Shown here: in pieces, positions 1-8,888 of the stretch | Position numbering within the stretch: position 1 is the first letter of the stretch | Layout: the number at the start of each line of letters is the position of its first letter | Assembly: GCF_029428875.1 (NCBI RefSeq) | Contig: NZ_JAJSOO010000001.1 | Location: 1,240,001 to 1,304,000, forward strand | Origin: Streptomyces sp. JH34 | Lineage (GTDB): Bacteria; Actinomycetota; Actinomycetes; Streptomycetales; Streptomycetaceae | Length of the DNA stretch: 64,000 bases | Direction: 5' to 3' | The notes under the pieces: model-generated | Seen by the model: only the letters and a program-made list of their open reading frames with translations | Told to the model about the DNA's origin: nothing | The model's database searches: none | Translations under genes and position numbers: made by a program

Positions 1-967
1 GGATGTCGAAGGTGTCCGGGTCCGGGTAGCGGTCGGCGTCCCGGCCCCCGGAGCCCAGGGCGACCAGCACCGTCTCGCCCTGCGGAATGACGACCGAGCC
101 GATCGCCACGGGTTCACGGGCGAACCGGAAGGTCGCCGTCCCGACGGGGCCGTCGTAGCGGAGCATCTCCTCGACCGCGCCGTCGATGAGCTCCGGCCGG
201 GCACGGAGCAGGGCCAGCTGCTCCGGATGGTCGAGCAGTGCGCGTACGCCGTTGGAGATCAGGTTCACGGTGGTCTCGTGTCCCGCCACCAGGAGCAGGA
301 AGGCCATGCCGATGAGTTCGTCCGGCGAGAGGCGGTCGCCCTCCTCGTCGCGTGCCTGGATCAGGGCGCTCATGAGGTCGTCGCCCGGGGAGCAGCGTTT
401 GTCCTCGACCAGCTCGTCGAGGTAGGCGCCCATCGCCTGGACCGCCTCGCCCTCCTTCTCCGCGGAGACCGGCGTGACGACGGCGTTGGACAGCCGGCGG
501 AAGGCGTCCCGGTCGATGTCGGGTACGCCGAGGAGTTCGCAGATCACGGTCATCGGCAGCGGGAAGGCGAACGCGTCGACGAGGTCGGCGCTCCCGGCGG
601 GCACCATCGCGTCGAGCAGGTTCTCGGTGATCTGCTCGACGCGCGGGCGGAGCGCCGAGATCCGCCGGGCGGTGAACTCACGCGCGACGAGTTTGCGCAG
701 CCGCGTGTGGTGCGGGGCGTCCATCTCCAGCATGTTGGCGTTGATGGGGTTGTCCGACGCGGACCAGAGGTCCGTCGTCCGCCAGTCCTTGCTGAACCGC
801 TGGTCGGCGAGGGCCGCGCGGGCCTCCTCGTAGCCGACGATCATCCAGATCCGCTCGAAGCCGTCGGTACGGACCGGGTGCACCGGCCCTTCGGCGCGCA
901 GCTTCGCGTAGAACGGATACGGATTCGCGCTGAAGTCCCGTGCCCCGCGCAGATCGACCACTGACAT
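1..967 (-). CDS. Cytochrome P450 (C-terminus outside window)
   Basis: Haem monooxygenase, soluble, probably acting on a secondary-metabolite-like or xenobiotic substrate. The start ATG at 967 follows a strong GGAGGAGG ribosome site. About 322 residues are visible. The I-helix oxygen-activation motif AGHETT lies near residues 226-231 and the K-helix ExxR (EEMLRY) near 266-271; both are diagnostic of the family. The haem-ligand cysteine loop would come just after the window edge, so activity cannot be confirmed. The style of the helix I region and the N-terminus resembles the bacterial CYP105/CYP107-type soluble P450s, but the substrate cannot be told. No ferredoxin gene is seen upstream; one could lie beyond position 1. 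Confidence 0.93.
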   Translation of the reverse strand, partial: MSVVDLRGARDFSANPYPFYAKLRAEGPVHPVRTDGFERIWMIVGYEEARAALADQRFSKDWRTTDLWSASDNPINANMLEMDAPHHTRLRKLVAREFTARRISALRPRVEQITENLLDAMVPAGSADLVDAFAFPLPMTVICELLGVPDIDRDAFRRLSNAVVTPVSAEKEGEAVQAMGAYLDELVEDKRCSPGDDLMSALIQARDEEGDRLSPDELIGMAFLLLVAGHETTVNLISNGVRALLDHPEQLALLRARPELIDGAVEEMLRYDGPVGTATFRFAREPVAIGSVVIPQGETVLVALGSGGRDADRYPDPDTFDI

Positions 968-997
968 CGTCCCGCCCCCTCCTCCGGCCTGACCGGT

Positions 998-1190
998 TCA
1001 GCCTAGGCGGCCGTCTCCCGTCCCGTCCTCGTCCTCATGGAGGAGACCCGCGTCGTGCACCAACAGGGTTATCTGCACACGGTTGTTGAGATCGAGCCTG
1101 GCGAGGAACCGGGAGACGTGCGTCTTCACGGTGCCCACGCCCAGGTGGAGTCGCGCTGCGATCTCCGCGTTGGAGCCGCCCGTCCGACGG
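998..1190 (-). pseudogene. Remnant of a LuxR/NarL-type response regulator (HTH tail only)
   Basis: Reading the minus strand from about 1190 to a TGA at 998-1000 gives the recognition half of a LuxR-type helix-turn-helix: SNAEIAARLHLGVGTVKTHV, followed by a typical C-terminal helix (SRFLARLDLNNRVQITLLVH). Just before SNAEIA, where a LuxR domain normally reads LTPREREVLxLxARGL, the frame instead reads an unrelated Arg/Gly-rich sequence, and no receiver domain or start is present. This is therefore a truncated gene tail left between the P450 and the EamA exporter. Its N-terminal boundary is approximate. Confidence 0.75.
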
Positions 1191-1243
1191 CCGAGGCCAC
1201 GTCGTCGTGACGGGCGCGGCCGTGATGATCGCGGGGGACTCGA

Positions 1244-2164
1244 TCAGGACGTGACGTCCGCCCGGCGGCGTCCCCACGCGGTGCCCGCCAGCACCAGTAC
1301 CGCGCCCAGCACCCCCGGGACGCCGAGGTGTTCGCCGCCGATCGTGATGCCGACGGCCGCGGCCCAGAGAGGCTCCGTGCCCAGCAGCAGGCTGACCCGG
1401 GACGGCGAGGTGCGGCGTACCGACCACATCTGCACGAAGAACGCGAACAGGGTGCAGAAGACGGCGAGGAAGAGCAGCCCCGCCCATTCGGCAGCGCCGA
1501 AGTCCGCCGCCACCGTCCAGGGCGCCGCCCCGGTACCGGGGACCGCCGCCAGTACGGCGAAGACCGCGACCGCGCTGCCGAGCTGCACCGTGGTCAGGGA
1601 CAGCGAGTCGGCGTCCTGGACCGCCTTGACGCGCGCCATCAGCAGGACGTGGAGCGTGCGGGCGAGGGCGGCGAGCAGCATCAGCAGATCGCCCGCCGAC
1701 GGGCTGGTGAAGCCGCCGCCCTGGGTCAGCAGCACCACACCGGCGACCGAGAGTCCCGCCGCCGCGACGAACGCGGCGGGCGGCCGGACCCGGGTCACCA
1801 CGGCCTCGGCCAGCGGGGTGAAGATCATCGTGAGGCTGATGATCAGCCCGGCGTTGGTCGCCGACGTGTGCACGACACCGTACGTCTCGAGCAGGAAGAT
1901 CCCGCTGAGTACGAGCCCCAGCAGGCCCGCGCCCCGCCACTGTGCGCCGCTCAGTCCGCGTAGTCCGCGCCACGCGGCGACGGCCAGGGCGGGCAGCACG
2001 ATCGCGAAGCGGAGCACGAGGACGGCGATCACGGTGTGCGTGGTGGTGATGCCCTTGGCCGCGAGGTAGCTGGCGCCCCACACGGCGGCGACGAGCAGGA
2101 GGGGCAGGTCGGTGACCCACGCCCGGCGGGGCGGGGCGAGGGCGGGCAGGACGGCAGAGGACAC
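1244..2164 (-). CDS. EamA-family (DMT) transporter
   Basis: Integral membrane protein of 306 residues with about ten hydrophobic helices in two homologous halves, as expected for drug/metabolite exporters of the EamA type. It probably exports a small metabolite or drug. The N-terminal half begins with the usual WGASYLAAKG signature near residues 29-38. The family match is clear but the substrate is unknown. The gene is divergent from a TetR regulator that starts at 2389; the 224-bp gap between them is a natural place for a shared operator, so repression by that TetR and induction by the cargo is a reasonable inference. Its 3' end abuts the LuxR remnant. Confidence 0.88.
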   Translation of the reverse strand: MSSAVLPALAPPRRAWVTDLPLLLVAAVWGASYLAAKGITTTHTVIAVLVLRFAIVLPALAVAAWRGLRGLSGAQWRGAGLLGLVLSGIFLLETYGVVHTSATNAGLIISLTMIFTPLAEAVVTRVRPPAAFVAAAGLSVAGVVLLTQGGGFTSPSAGDLLMLLAALARTLHVLLMARVKAVQDADSLSLTTVQLGSAVAVFAVLAAVPGTGAAPWTVAADFGAAEWAGLLFLAVFCTLFAFFVQMWSVRRTSPSRVSLLLGTEPLWAAAVGITIGGEHLGVPGVLGAVLVLAGTAWGRRRADVTS

Positions 2165-2388
2165 CTGGGTGCTCCTGGTTCTCCACAGCGGGAACGGTGT
2201 GGAGACCTCGCCGGCTCACACGGGAAGCGCTCACCGTACCGAACGGCCGAGCCCTGCGGGAACCCGCGTCCGGAGGGCGACTCGGCCACGTGTTCGCAGG
2301 GGTCGTACCGGGTGGAAGCGGTCCTGCGACCGGGCCGTCTCCTCCTAGAATGTCGGTCTTGGGACGCTCGGACACACGGAGTTGGCAC

Positions 2389-3033
2389 ATGGGTGGAGCG
2401 CGGCTGGACGGACGGGTCGAGCGGGGGAACCAGACCAGGCAACTGGTCCTGGGGCGCGCGGTCCACGTCGCCTCGACCGAAGGACTGGAGGGGCTGTCGC
2501 TCGGCCGGCTGGCCACGGAGCTGAAGTTGAGCAAGAGCGGCGTGTTCGCCCTGTTCGGCTCGAAGGAGGAGCTGCAGCTCGCCACCGTGCGCGCCGCCGT
2601 GACCGTCTTCGTCGAGCACGTGCTGACACCGACGAGGGCGGCCCCGCCCGGCCTGGGCCGCGTCTGGCGGATGTGCGAGAGCTGGCTCTCCTACTCCCGG
2701 CGCCGGGTGTTCAGCGGAGGCTGCTTCTTCTACGCGACCATCGCCGAGTTCGACTCCAGGGAGGGCAAGGTGCACGACGCGCTGGCCTCCACGCAGACGG
2801 GCTGGGTCACCTTCGTGGAGGAGACCGTCGAGGAGGCCAGGGTGCGGGGCCAACTCGCCGCGGACACCGACGTCTCGCAGCTGGCCTTCGAGCTCATCGC
2901 CTTCATGGAGCTGGCCAACGCGGAGTCCGTGCTGCACAACAACAACCCCGGCTACACCAAGGCGGCGCGGGCGATCCTGGGGCGGCTGCACGCCGCCGCG
3001 ACCGATCCGTCCCTGGTACCGGCGGCTCCCTGA
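2389..3033 (+). CDS. TetR-family transcriptional regulator
   Basis: Protein of 214 residues with an N-terminal TetR helix-turn-helix (about residues 13-58: ARAVHVASTEGLEGLSLGRL, then KSGVFALFGSKEEL) and a C-terminal ligand-binding domain containing the aromatic YSRRRVFSGGCFF stretch typical of the TetR C-terminal group found in actinomycetes. I chose the ATG at 2389 because GGAG lies at a good distance upstream; an in-frame ATG at 2350 has no good ribosome site and would add 13 residues. It is divergent from the EamA exporter at 1244-2164 and most likely represses it, and perhaps itself, but no clear operator palindrome was identified by eye. Confidence 0.87.
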   Translation: MGGARLDGRVERGNQTRQLVLGRAVHVASTEGLEGLSLGRLATELKLSKSGVFALFGSKEELQLATVRAAVTVFVEHVLTPTRAAPPGLGRVWRMCESWLSYSRRRVFSGGCFFYATIAEFDSREGKVHDALASTQTGWVTFVEETVEEARVRGQLAADTDVSQLAFELIAFMELANAESVLHNNNPGYTKAARAILGRLHAAATDPSLVPAAP

Positions 3034-3054
3034 GGGAGAGCCGCGGCCCAGGTC

Positions 3055-3678
3055 TCACACGTCCTGCTCGAAGGTCCCGAACCGCGCACGTCCCGCGGGC
3101 CGGTAGGTGTGGATCGCGATGCCGCTCCCGGTGGTCCGGGCGCCGGTCAGCTCGAAGGCCGTCGGCTGCCCGCCGTCCGCGAAGAGGCGCCTGCCCCTGC
3201 CCAGGTAGACGGGGTGGACGACCAGGTTGACCTCGTCGATCAGGTCGTGCGCCAGGAGGGACTGCGCCAGCGTGCCGCTGCCGTGGATCTGCAGTTCGCC
3301 CTCCGCCGTCCGCTCCTTCAGCCGTGCGACCTCGGCCGGCACGTCACCCGAGACGACCGTGGTGTTCTCCCACGCCGGATCGGTCAGCGTGCGGGAGACG
3401 ACGTGCTTGGGCAGGGTGTTGAGCCGGGCGGCGATCGGGTCCTGCGGGTCGGTGACCCGGGGCCAGTAGGACGCGAAGATGTCATACGTACGCCGTCCGA
3501 GGAGGTAGGCACCCGAGCGGTCGAAGACCTCGTTGATGAAGGCACCCATGCCGTCGTCCGCGAAGGGCACCATCCAGCCGCCGTACTCGAAGCCGCCGGT
3601 GGTGTCCTCGTCGGGGCCCCCGGGCGCCTGCATCACCCCGTCCAGCGACACGAACGTGGTGAGGGTCAGCTTCGCCAT
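3055..3678 (-). CDS. RibD C-terminal/dihydrofolate reductase-like protein
   Basis: Protein of 207 residues with the dihydrofolate reductase fold of the RibD C-terminal family: N-terminal strand KLTLTTFVSLDGVMQAPGG, a central GAYLLGRRTYDIFASYWP motif and a C-terminal IHGSGTLAQSLLAHDLIDEV segment that would line the NADPH pocket. Members (YwjB/YyaP-like) are assumed to be NAD(P)H-dependent reductases, but few have a known substrate. It stands alone, convergent with the TetR gene (21 bp away). The ATG at 3678 is preceded by GGAAGGAGCAG, a strong ribosome site. It should not be read as a genuine riboflavin or folate enzyme without more evidence. Confidence 0.85.
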   Translation of the reverse strand: MAKLTLTTFVSLDGVMQAPGGPDEDTTGGFEYGGWMVPFADDGMGAFINEVFDRSGAYLLGRRTYDIFASYWPRVTDPQDPIAARLNTLPKHVVSRTLTDPAWENTTVVSGDVPAEVARLKERTAEGELQIHGSGTLAQSLLAHDLIDEVNLVVHPVYLGRGRRLFADGGQPTAFELTGARTTGSGIAIHTYRPAGRARFGTFEQDV

Positions 3679-3922
3679 GGTCCTGCTCCTTCCGCCGCGC
3701 CGCCGTGGGTGACGGGTCCCGGCATTCCGTGCGCTTCCACCTGTCCAGACCCCAGCTTCGGGCGGAACTCATCGGTTCGCCCGGCGGGATCCGCCGCCGG
3801 TCCCGGGCCGGGCGGCGCGAACGGCCGAGCCGTCCGCCCGGGGGCCCGGGCCGCGTCGCCCCGCCGTGCCTGCCGGCCCGTCCTACGCTGGCGGGGACCG
3901 TACGCGAACGAAATGGGAGACC

Positions 3923-4759
3923 ATGAGCCAGACACCGCCCCCGGTCCGCAACCTGCACGACGGCAGCACCATCCCCGCGGTGGGCCTCGGTACCTGGCCG
4001 CTGGACGACGACGCGGCGGAGGAGGCCGTCGCGGGCGCGCTGCGGCTCGGCTACCGGCTCGTGGACACCGCGCTGAACTACGGGAACGAGACCGGCACCG
4101 GCCGCGGGATCGCCCGGTCCGGGGTGCCGCGGCAGGAGCTCTTCGTCACGACCAAGGTGCCGGGCCGCCACCACGGCTACGAGGAGACGCTGGCCTCCTT
4201 CGAGGTGTCGCGGGGCAGTCTGGGGCTGGAGTACGTCGACCTGTACCTCATCCACTGGCCGCTGCCCCGGGTGGACAAGTACGTCGACACCTGGAAGGCC
4301 ATGATCAAGCTCCGCGAGGACGGCCTCGTACGCGCCATCGGCGTCTCCAACTTCACGGCGGAGCATCTGGACCGGCTGGAGCGGGAGACGGGGGTGCTGC
4401 CCGTGGTGAACCAGATCGAGATGCATCCGCTGCTCCCCCAGGAGGACCTGCGGGCGGTGCACACCGCCAAGGGCATCGTCACGGAGAGCTGGAGTCCGCT
4501 GGCCAGGGGACGTCAGGTCCTGGAGGCCCCCGAGGTGATCGCGGCGGCCGAGGCACACGGTGTGACGCCGGGCCAGGTCGTACTGCGGTGGCACACACAG
4601 CTGGGAGCGGTGCCGATCCCGAAGTCCGCCGATCCCGGGCGGCAGCGGGAGAACCTCGACCTGTTCGGCTTCGAACTGACGCAGCAGGAGCTGGACCGGA
4701 TCGGGGCCCGGCCGCCACACCGCTTCGGCGGGGACCCCGAGACGCACGAGGAGTTCTGA
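3923..4759 (+). CDS. Aldo/keto reductase
   Basis: NADPH-dependent aldehyde/ketone reductase of 278 residues, TIM-barrel fold. The catalytic tetrad is visible: Asp48 and Tyr53 (LVDTALNYGNE), Lys78 (TTKVPG) and His111 (YLIHWPLP). The coenzyme-binding PKSADPGRQREN segment is near the C-terminus. The best match is to the 2,5-diketo-D-gluconate reductase-like branch, although annotated members act on many carbonyls, so the substrate is open. The ATG at 3923 follows GGGAGA. The gene is divergent from the RibD-like reductase (gap 244 bp, no other feature seen there) and convergent with the small monooxygenase at 4844. Confidence 0.92.
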   Translation: MSQTPPPVRNLHDGSTIPAVGLGTWPLDDDAAEEAVAGALRLGYRLVDTALNYGNETGTGRGIARSGVPRQELFVTTKVPGRHHGYEETLASFEVSRGSLGLEYVDLYLIHWPLPRVDKYVDTWKAMIKLREDGLVRAIGVSNFTAEHLDRLERETGVLPVVNQIEMHPLLPQEDLRAVHTAKGIVTESWSPLARGRQVLEAPEVIAAAEAHGVTPGQVVLRWHTQLGAVPIPKSADPGRQRENLDLFGFELTQQELDRIGARPPHRFGGDPETHEEF

Positions 4760-4843
4760 CGGCTGAGGGCCACCGGTCGCGGGCCGGCCGCGACCGTCAC
4801 CCGGCGCGCGGGCGGCGACCGTCACCGGCCGGAGCCGCGGGCG

Positions 4844-5173
4844 TCACCGGTTGCGCGGGGTGACCTCCGACATCCGGGACCAGTCGTCCCCGGGCACCTC
4901 GACGTTGATGATCTCCGGAACCTCGCTGACGAGTTCCGACATGGTGTCGATCGCGGCCTTGAAGTGCTCGGAGTTCACGTGCGCCACGCCCGCCTCCTGC
5001 GAGGCGAACGCCTCCAGCAGGACGAACTGGTCGGGGTTCTCGACGCTGTAGGACCAGTCGAAGAAGAGGTTGCCCGGCTCCTGACGGGTGGCGAGCGTGA
5101 ACTCCTCGACGGCGGGGAGCCAGTTGTCCCGCTCGGCGCTGCGCACGGTGAACTTGACGGCGATGAAGATCAT
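4844..5173 (-). CDS. Antibiotic biosynthesis monooxygenase (ABM/YgiN-like) domain protein
   Basis: Small single-domain protein of 109 residues with the ABM ferredoxin-like fold: IFIAVKFTVR strand, a helix with DNWLPAVEEF, then FDWSYSVENPDQFVLLEAFAS and HVNSEHFKAAI. Family members are cofactor-free quinol monooxygenases or quinone-handling proteins; the substrate here is unknown. It lies on the same strand as and 107 bp downstream of allantoicase. Its Shine-Dalgarno AGGAG is buried in the 3' arm of a long hairpin (5175-5215), which may limit translation from read-through transcripts. Confidence 0.85.
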   Translation of the reverse strand: MIFIAVKFTVRSAERDNWLPAVEEFTLATRQEPGNLFFDWSYSVENPDQFVLLEAFASQEAGVAHVNSEHFKAAIDTMSELVSEVPEIINVEVPGDDWSRMSEVTPRNR

Positions 5174-5174
5174 G

Positions 5175-5215
5175 GCGACTCCTGGTCGGGGCGACGACGT
5201 CCCGACCAGGGTCGC
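5175..5215 (-). promoter_or_regulatory. Hairpin sequestering the ribosome site of the ABM gene
   Basis: On the minus strand GCGAC-CCTGGTCGGG pairs perfectly with CCCGACCAGG-A-GTCGC (15 bp with one bulged A; loop of 10 nt). The 3' arm contains AGGAG, the only Shine-Dalgarno of the ABM gene, and the ATG at 5173 begins one base after the stem. It may also act as a terminator for the allantoicase transcript. No U-run follows, so a regulatory role on translation is at least as likely. Confidence 0.6.
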
Positions 5216-5280
5216 ATATCACCGCAGGCCGGACCGGAACCGGCACACCCGCCCGCGTACCGGCCGTCGGTGCGGGGGGC

Positions 5281-6396
5281 CTACCCGCCGAGCGACTCGT
5301 GGCGGGCGGCCAGCCGCGCCGCCCCTTCCTCGGTCAGTGAGCCGAAGAGGCGCAGCCGGGAGATCCCGCCGTCCGGGAAGATGTCGATCCTGACGTGCGT
5401 GCCCCGCACGGGTGCCGGCAGGACGAACCGGTGGTTCGTGTCGGGCTGGAGACGGGTCCGGGGCAGAAGGTCCGCCCACTCGCCGCCTTCCCCGTCACGG
5501 ACCGAAATCGCCGCCCAGCCCGCCGCGTTGCCCTTGAGGTAGGCGGTGTCGATCTCGACGGCCCGGATCTCCGACCGGTCCGCCAGGCGGTAGCGGATCC
5601 AGTCGTTGCCCTTGTCGCGCCGGCGGCGGGTCTCCCAGCCGTCGTCCATCTTGCGGGACCTGCCGGGCGCGATGGTGTGGGTGGCCGGCGAGTAGAAGCG
5701 GTCGGAGGCGTCCTCGACCTCGCCGCCGTTCTCCAGGGCCGCCAGGTCGAACGTACCGAGGGCGGCCAGCCACGCGGGGTCGGGTGCCACCTCGCCGTGG
5801 ACGCGCAGCCGGGCGATGCCGCCGTCGGGGTGCTGGTTGACCCGCAGATGGGTGAAGCGCCTGCCCGCGTCGACGGCGAAGCCGTTGGCCGCGTGCCCGC
5901 CGACGGCGGTGCGGGGGACGAGGGTTGTCCACTCCACGCCGGGCGCGAGGAGCTCCTCGGGGGACGGGGAGCCGGGCAGGGAGGTCGCCTCGACGGAGAC
6001 CGACTGCGGGTAGTTGCCGCGGAAGTGCGCGGTGTCGACGATCAGCCCGCGCACCACTCCGGGAGCGCCGAGGCGCACGAGGGCCCAGTCGTGGTCCTCG
6101 TCGGTGGGGTGCGGTTCGGCGGCGCTCGTGCCGCGCCTGCGGCGGGTCTCCCAGCCGTCCATGATCTTGCCCTTGTGTCCGAAGCGCTCGGGGTCGAACT
6201 CCGCGGGCTCCGGCTTCAGCAGGTTCTCGCGCTCGGCGAAGAACTCGTCGTTGGCGGCGACGACCCCCGCGCCGAGGCGCCGGTCGGCCAGGTCGACGAG
6301 GTGGGTGAAGGGGAAGTCGGCGGTGCGGTAGTCGGCGTACGGGTCGCCGCCCCCGTACGGGCTCGCGTCGCCGGTGAAGTGCGGTGTCGCCGTCAT
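5281..6396 (-). CDS. alc: Allantoicase
   Basis: Hydrolyses allantoate to ureidoglycolate and urea (EC 3.5.3.4), the second step after urate breakdown. The 371-residue protein shows the two tandem jelly-roll repeats of the family: each has a GWETRRRR motif (first near residue 75, second near 250) and a matching aromatic/His segment (IVDTAHFRGNYPQ and EIDTAYLKGNAAG) that contributes to the active site. The ATG at 6396 is only 2 bp after the allantoinase stop, so the two are cotranscribed and translationally coupled. Longer upstream reading frames run inside allantoinase and are not real. Ureidoglycolate lyase, which would release glyoxylate, is not seen in the window. Confidence 0.96.
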   Translation of the reverse strand: MTATPHFTGDASPYGGGDPYADYRTADFPFTHLVDLADRRLGAGVVAANDEFFAERENLLKPEPAEFDPERFGHKGKIMDGWETRRRRGTSAAEPHPTDEDHDWALVRLGAPGVVRGLIVDTAHFRGNYPQSVSVEATSLPGSPSPEELLAPGVEWTTLVPRTAVGGHAANGFAVDAGRRFTHLRVNQHPDGGIARLRVHGEVAPDPAWLAALGTFDLAALENGGEVEDASDRFYSPATHTIAPGRSRKMDDGWETRRRRDKGNDWIRYRLADRSEIRAVEIDTAYLKGNAAGWAAISVRDGEGGEWADLLPRTRLQPDTNHRFVLPAPVRGTHVRIDIFPDGGISRLRLFGSLTEEGAARLAARHESLGG

Positions 6397-6398
6397 GG

Positions 6399-7742
6399 TC
6401 AGTGGTTCCTCTCGAGGAGACGGCCGGTGGGTCCGGCGAGTACGCCGTCCGCCGCGATCCGCGTGCCGCGCAGCCAGGTGGACCTGACGACGCCGTACAG
6501 CGTCTTCCCGGCGTAGGCGGTGACCTGGTTGCGGTGGAAAAGCCCGGCCGGGTCGACGGTGAAGGTCTCGTCGGGGGCGAGGACCGCGAAGTCCGCGTCC
6601 CGTCCGGCCTCGATGGCGCCCTTGCGGGTGAGTCCGGCGAGGCCGGCCGGGGCGGCGGACATCCAGCGGGCCACGTCGTCGAGGGTGTGGCCGCGTCGGC
6701 GTGCCTCGGTCCAGATGGCGGGCAGGCCGAGCTGGAGCGAGGAGATGCCGCCCCAGGCGGTGGCGAAGTCGGGGGTCTTGAGGTCCGTGGTGCAGGGCGA
6801 GTGGTCGGAGACGACGCAGTCGATCGTGCCGTCTGCGAGCCCCGCCCACAGGACGTCCTGGTTGACGGCCTCGCGGATCGGCGGACAGCACTTGAACTCC
6901 GTCGCGCCGTCCGGGACCTCCTCGGCGGTCAGGGTGAGGAAGTGCGGGCACGACTCGACGGTCACGCGCAGGCCCTCGCGCTTCGCGGCGGCGATCCGCG
7001 GCAGCGCGTCGCCGGAGGAGAGGTGCAGGACGTGGACGCGGGCGTCCAGACGCCTGGCCTGGGCGATGAGGCCTTCGATCGCGGCGTTCTCGGCGTCACG
7101 GGGACGGGACGCCAGGAAGTCGGCGTACTTCTCGCCGCTCCTCTGCGGAGCTTCGGCCAGGTGGTGCGGATCCTCGGCGTGCACGATCAGCAGGCCGTCG
7201 AAGCCGGCGATCTCCGCCATGGAACGGGCCAGTCGCTCCTGGTCGAGCTCGGGGAACTCCTCGACGCCGGAGGGCGAGAGGAAGCACTTGAAGCCGAAGA
7301 CCCCGGCTTCGTACAGCGGGCGCAGGTCCTTCGTGTTGGACGGGATCGCACCGCCCCAGAAGCCGGTGTCGATGTGCGCCTTGGGGGCGGCCACCTGTTG
7401 CTTGACGCGCAGGTTCTCGACGGTGGTGGTCGGCGGCAGGGAGTTGAGCGGCATGTCGAGGAGCGTGGTGATGCCCCCGGCGGCGGCCGCCCGGGTGGCG
7501 GTCCAGAAGCCCTCCCACTCGGTGCGGCCCGGATCGTTCACGTGGACATGGGTGTCGACGAGCCCAGGCATCAGGACGTCGTCGCCGAGGTCCTCGACGC
7601 GGGCGCCTGCCGGCACCTCGGCGTCGTAGGGCAGGACCGCCTCGATCTCCTCGCCGGCGACGAGCACCGCCGCGGCGCGGGTTCCCCCGGGGGTGACGAC
7701 GCGCGTCGAGCGGAGTACCAGCTTCACGTCCACACCGGGCAC
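6399..7742 (-). CDS. allB: Allantoinase
   Basis: Metal-dependent amidohydrolase that opens allantoin to allantoate (EC 3.5.2.5). It has 447 residues. The binuclear metal site is visible: His65-Val-His67 ([11 protein letters not shown]), the lysine expected to be carboxylated at about 152 ([11 protein letters not shown]), later histidines in IVHAEDPHH and HVLHLSSG, and the C-terminal SDHSPC aspartate. The GTG start at 7742 has GAGGAG 7 bp upstream. It is the first gene of the allB-alc operon. The promoter region carries a Box A palindrome at the presumed transcription start (7761-7777) and a Box B palindrome further upstream, and it faces the IclR-type regulator gene at 8076, the likely controller. 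Confidence 0.97.
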   Translation of the reverse strand: MPGVDVKLVLRSTRVVTPGGTRAAAVLVAGEEIEAVLPYDAEVPAGARVEDLGDDVLMPGLVDTHVHVNDPGRTEWEGFWTATRAAAAGGITTLLDMPLNSLPPTTTVENLRVKQQVAAPKAHIDTGFWGGAIPSNTKDLRPLYEAGVFGFKCFLSPSGVEEFPELDQERLARSMAEIAGFDGLLIVHAEDPHHLAEAPQRSGEKYADFLASRPRDAENAAIEGLIAQARRLDARVHVLHLSSGDALPRIAAAKREGLRVTVESCPHFLTLTAEEVPDGATEFKCCPPIREAVNQDVLWAGLADGTIDCVVSDHSPCTTDLKTPDFATAWGGISSLQLGLPAIWTEARRRGHTLDDVARWMSAAPAGLAGLTRKGAIEAGRDADFAVLAPDETFTVDPAGLFHRNQVTAYAGKTLYGVVRSTWLRGTRIAADGVLAGPTGRLLERNH

Positions 7743-7760
7743 CTGTGCTCCTCACTCAAG

Positions 7761-7808
7761 TTCAACGATTTGTTGAAGGAGTCTTCACTCGGGGAAGCGG
7801 CCCGTCAA
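7761..7808 (-). promoter_or_regulatory. allB promoter with Box A operator
   Basis: On the minus strand a -35 TTGACG (7803-7808), a 17-bp spacer and a weaker -10 AAGACT (7780-7785) precede a perfect palindrome TTCAAC-AAATC-GTTGAA (7761-7777), which would cover the transcription start. The core of this palindrome recurs at three other purine/glyoxylate promoters in the window. It is followed by the GAGGAG ribosome site of allantoinase. Confidence 0.7.
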
Positions 7809-7886
7809 GACCTCGCCCACCCGCATGCGGCGACCGGTGGACCATGGACCGCGCCATCTGGAGGTTTCCACGAAGTAAAAGTTCAT

Positions 7887-7901
7887 TTTCGTCATACGGA
7901 A
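7887..7901. promoter_or_regulatory. Box B-type palindrome in the allB/IclR divergent region
   Basis: TTTCGTCATACGGAA, a one-mismatch copy of the TTCCG-N5-CGGAA palindrome found at the hyi and gcl promoters. It lies in the 333-bp gap (7743-8075) between the divergent allB and IclR genes, upstream of the allB promoter, so it could serve autoregulation of the IclR gene or DNA looping. Nothing else was recognised in this gap. Confidence 0.55.
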
Positions 7902-8075
7902 CGTAGAATGAGCCAGGAGCGGCGTCACCGTGCTGCGGACCGCACACGGGCCGGATCGCCGACACCTGGACAAAACAGGTCCTGACCGGCAAGGACGCCG
8001 CACCGGGAGCAGTGGGCCGATCGGGAACGGCCCGGTAGGCTGCTGCCTTGCCTCCGCTTCGAAAGGACCGTTGAC

Positions 8076-8876
8076 GTGCCGCCGTCCCACGCCAGCACAT
8101 CCGACTCCAAGCCCGCCGGTCCCAGCGGCGGTGTGCAGTCCCTGGAGCGCGCCTTCGATCTGTTGGAGCGCATGGCGGATGCCGGGGGCGAGGTCGGGCT
8201 CAGCGAACTCTCCGCGAGCAGCGGGCTCCCGCTCCCCACCATCCACCGGCTGATGCGCACCCTGGTGGTGTGCGGCTACGTCCGCCAGCAGCCCAACCGG
8301 CGTTACGCGCTGGGCCCGCGGCTGATCCGTCTCGGCGAGTCCGCGTCCCGGCTGCTGGGCACCTGGGCGCGGCCGTACCTCCAGCGCCTGGTCGAGGAGA
8401 CCGGTGAGACGGCGAACATGGCACTGCTCGACGGCGACGAGGTCGTCTATGTCGCCCAGGTGCCGTCGAAGCACTCGATGCGGATGTTCACCGAGGTGGG
8501 CAGGCGGGTGCTTCCCCACTCCACCGGTGTCGGCAAGGCGCTGCTCGCGCACACCCCGGCGGACGAGGTGCGCGCGCTGCTGGCCCGTACGGGCATGCCG
8601 GCGGCCACCGAGAAGACGATCACCACGCCGGACGGTTTCCTCGACGCGCTGGAACAGGTGCGGAGGGCGGGCTACGCGGTGGACGACAACGAGCAGGAGA
8701 TCGGGGTCCGCTGCCTCGCGGTGCCGGTGCCGGACTCCCCCACCTCGGCCGCCATCTCCATCTCCGGCCCCGCGGGCCGGGTGACGGAGACGGCGACCGA
8801 GCGGATCGTGCCGATCCTCCAGGAGGTCGCGAAGGAGCTCTCCGTGGCGCTGGCGAGCAGCGGTCCGGCTTCCTGA
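8076..8876 (+). CDS. allR: IclR-family regulator of allantoin genes (AllR-like)
   Basis: Protein of 266 residues: N-terminal winged helix (about residues 24-85; SLERAFDLLERMA, then LPLPTIHRLMRTLVVCGYV) and a C-terminal IclR effector-binding domain (about 95-260; ARPYLQRLVEETGETANMAL, HSTGVGKALLA, RRAGYAVDDNEQEIGVRCLA). An IclR-type repressor called AllR is known to control allantoin-pathway genes in Streptomyces coelicolor; the position of this gene, divergent from allB-alc, makes it the probable counterpart. IclR proteins commonly bind TTCC...GGAA-type palindromes, so Box B is the more likely target. GTG start at 8076 with AAAGGA upstream. The effector (allantoin, allantoate or glyoxylate) is not deducible. 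Confidence 0.88.
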   Translation: MPPSHASTSDSKPAGPSGGVQSLERAFDLLERMADAGGEVGLSELSASSGLPLPTIHRLMRTLVVCGYVRQQPNRRYALGPRLIRLGESASRLLGTWARPYLQRLVEETGETANMALLDGDEVVYVAQVPSKHSMRMFTEVGRRVLPHSTGVGKALLAHTPADEVRALLARTGMPAATEKTITTPDGFLDALEQVRRAGYAVDDNEQEIGVRCLAVPVPDSPTSAAISISGPAGRVTETATERIVPILQEVAKELSVALASSGPAS

Positions 8877-8888
8877 GGGGCTGAGCTG

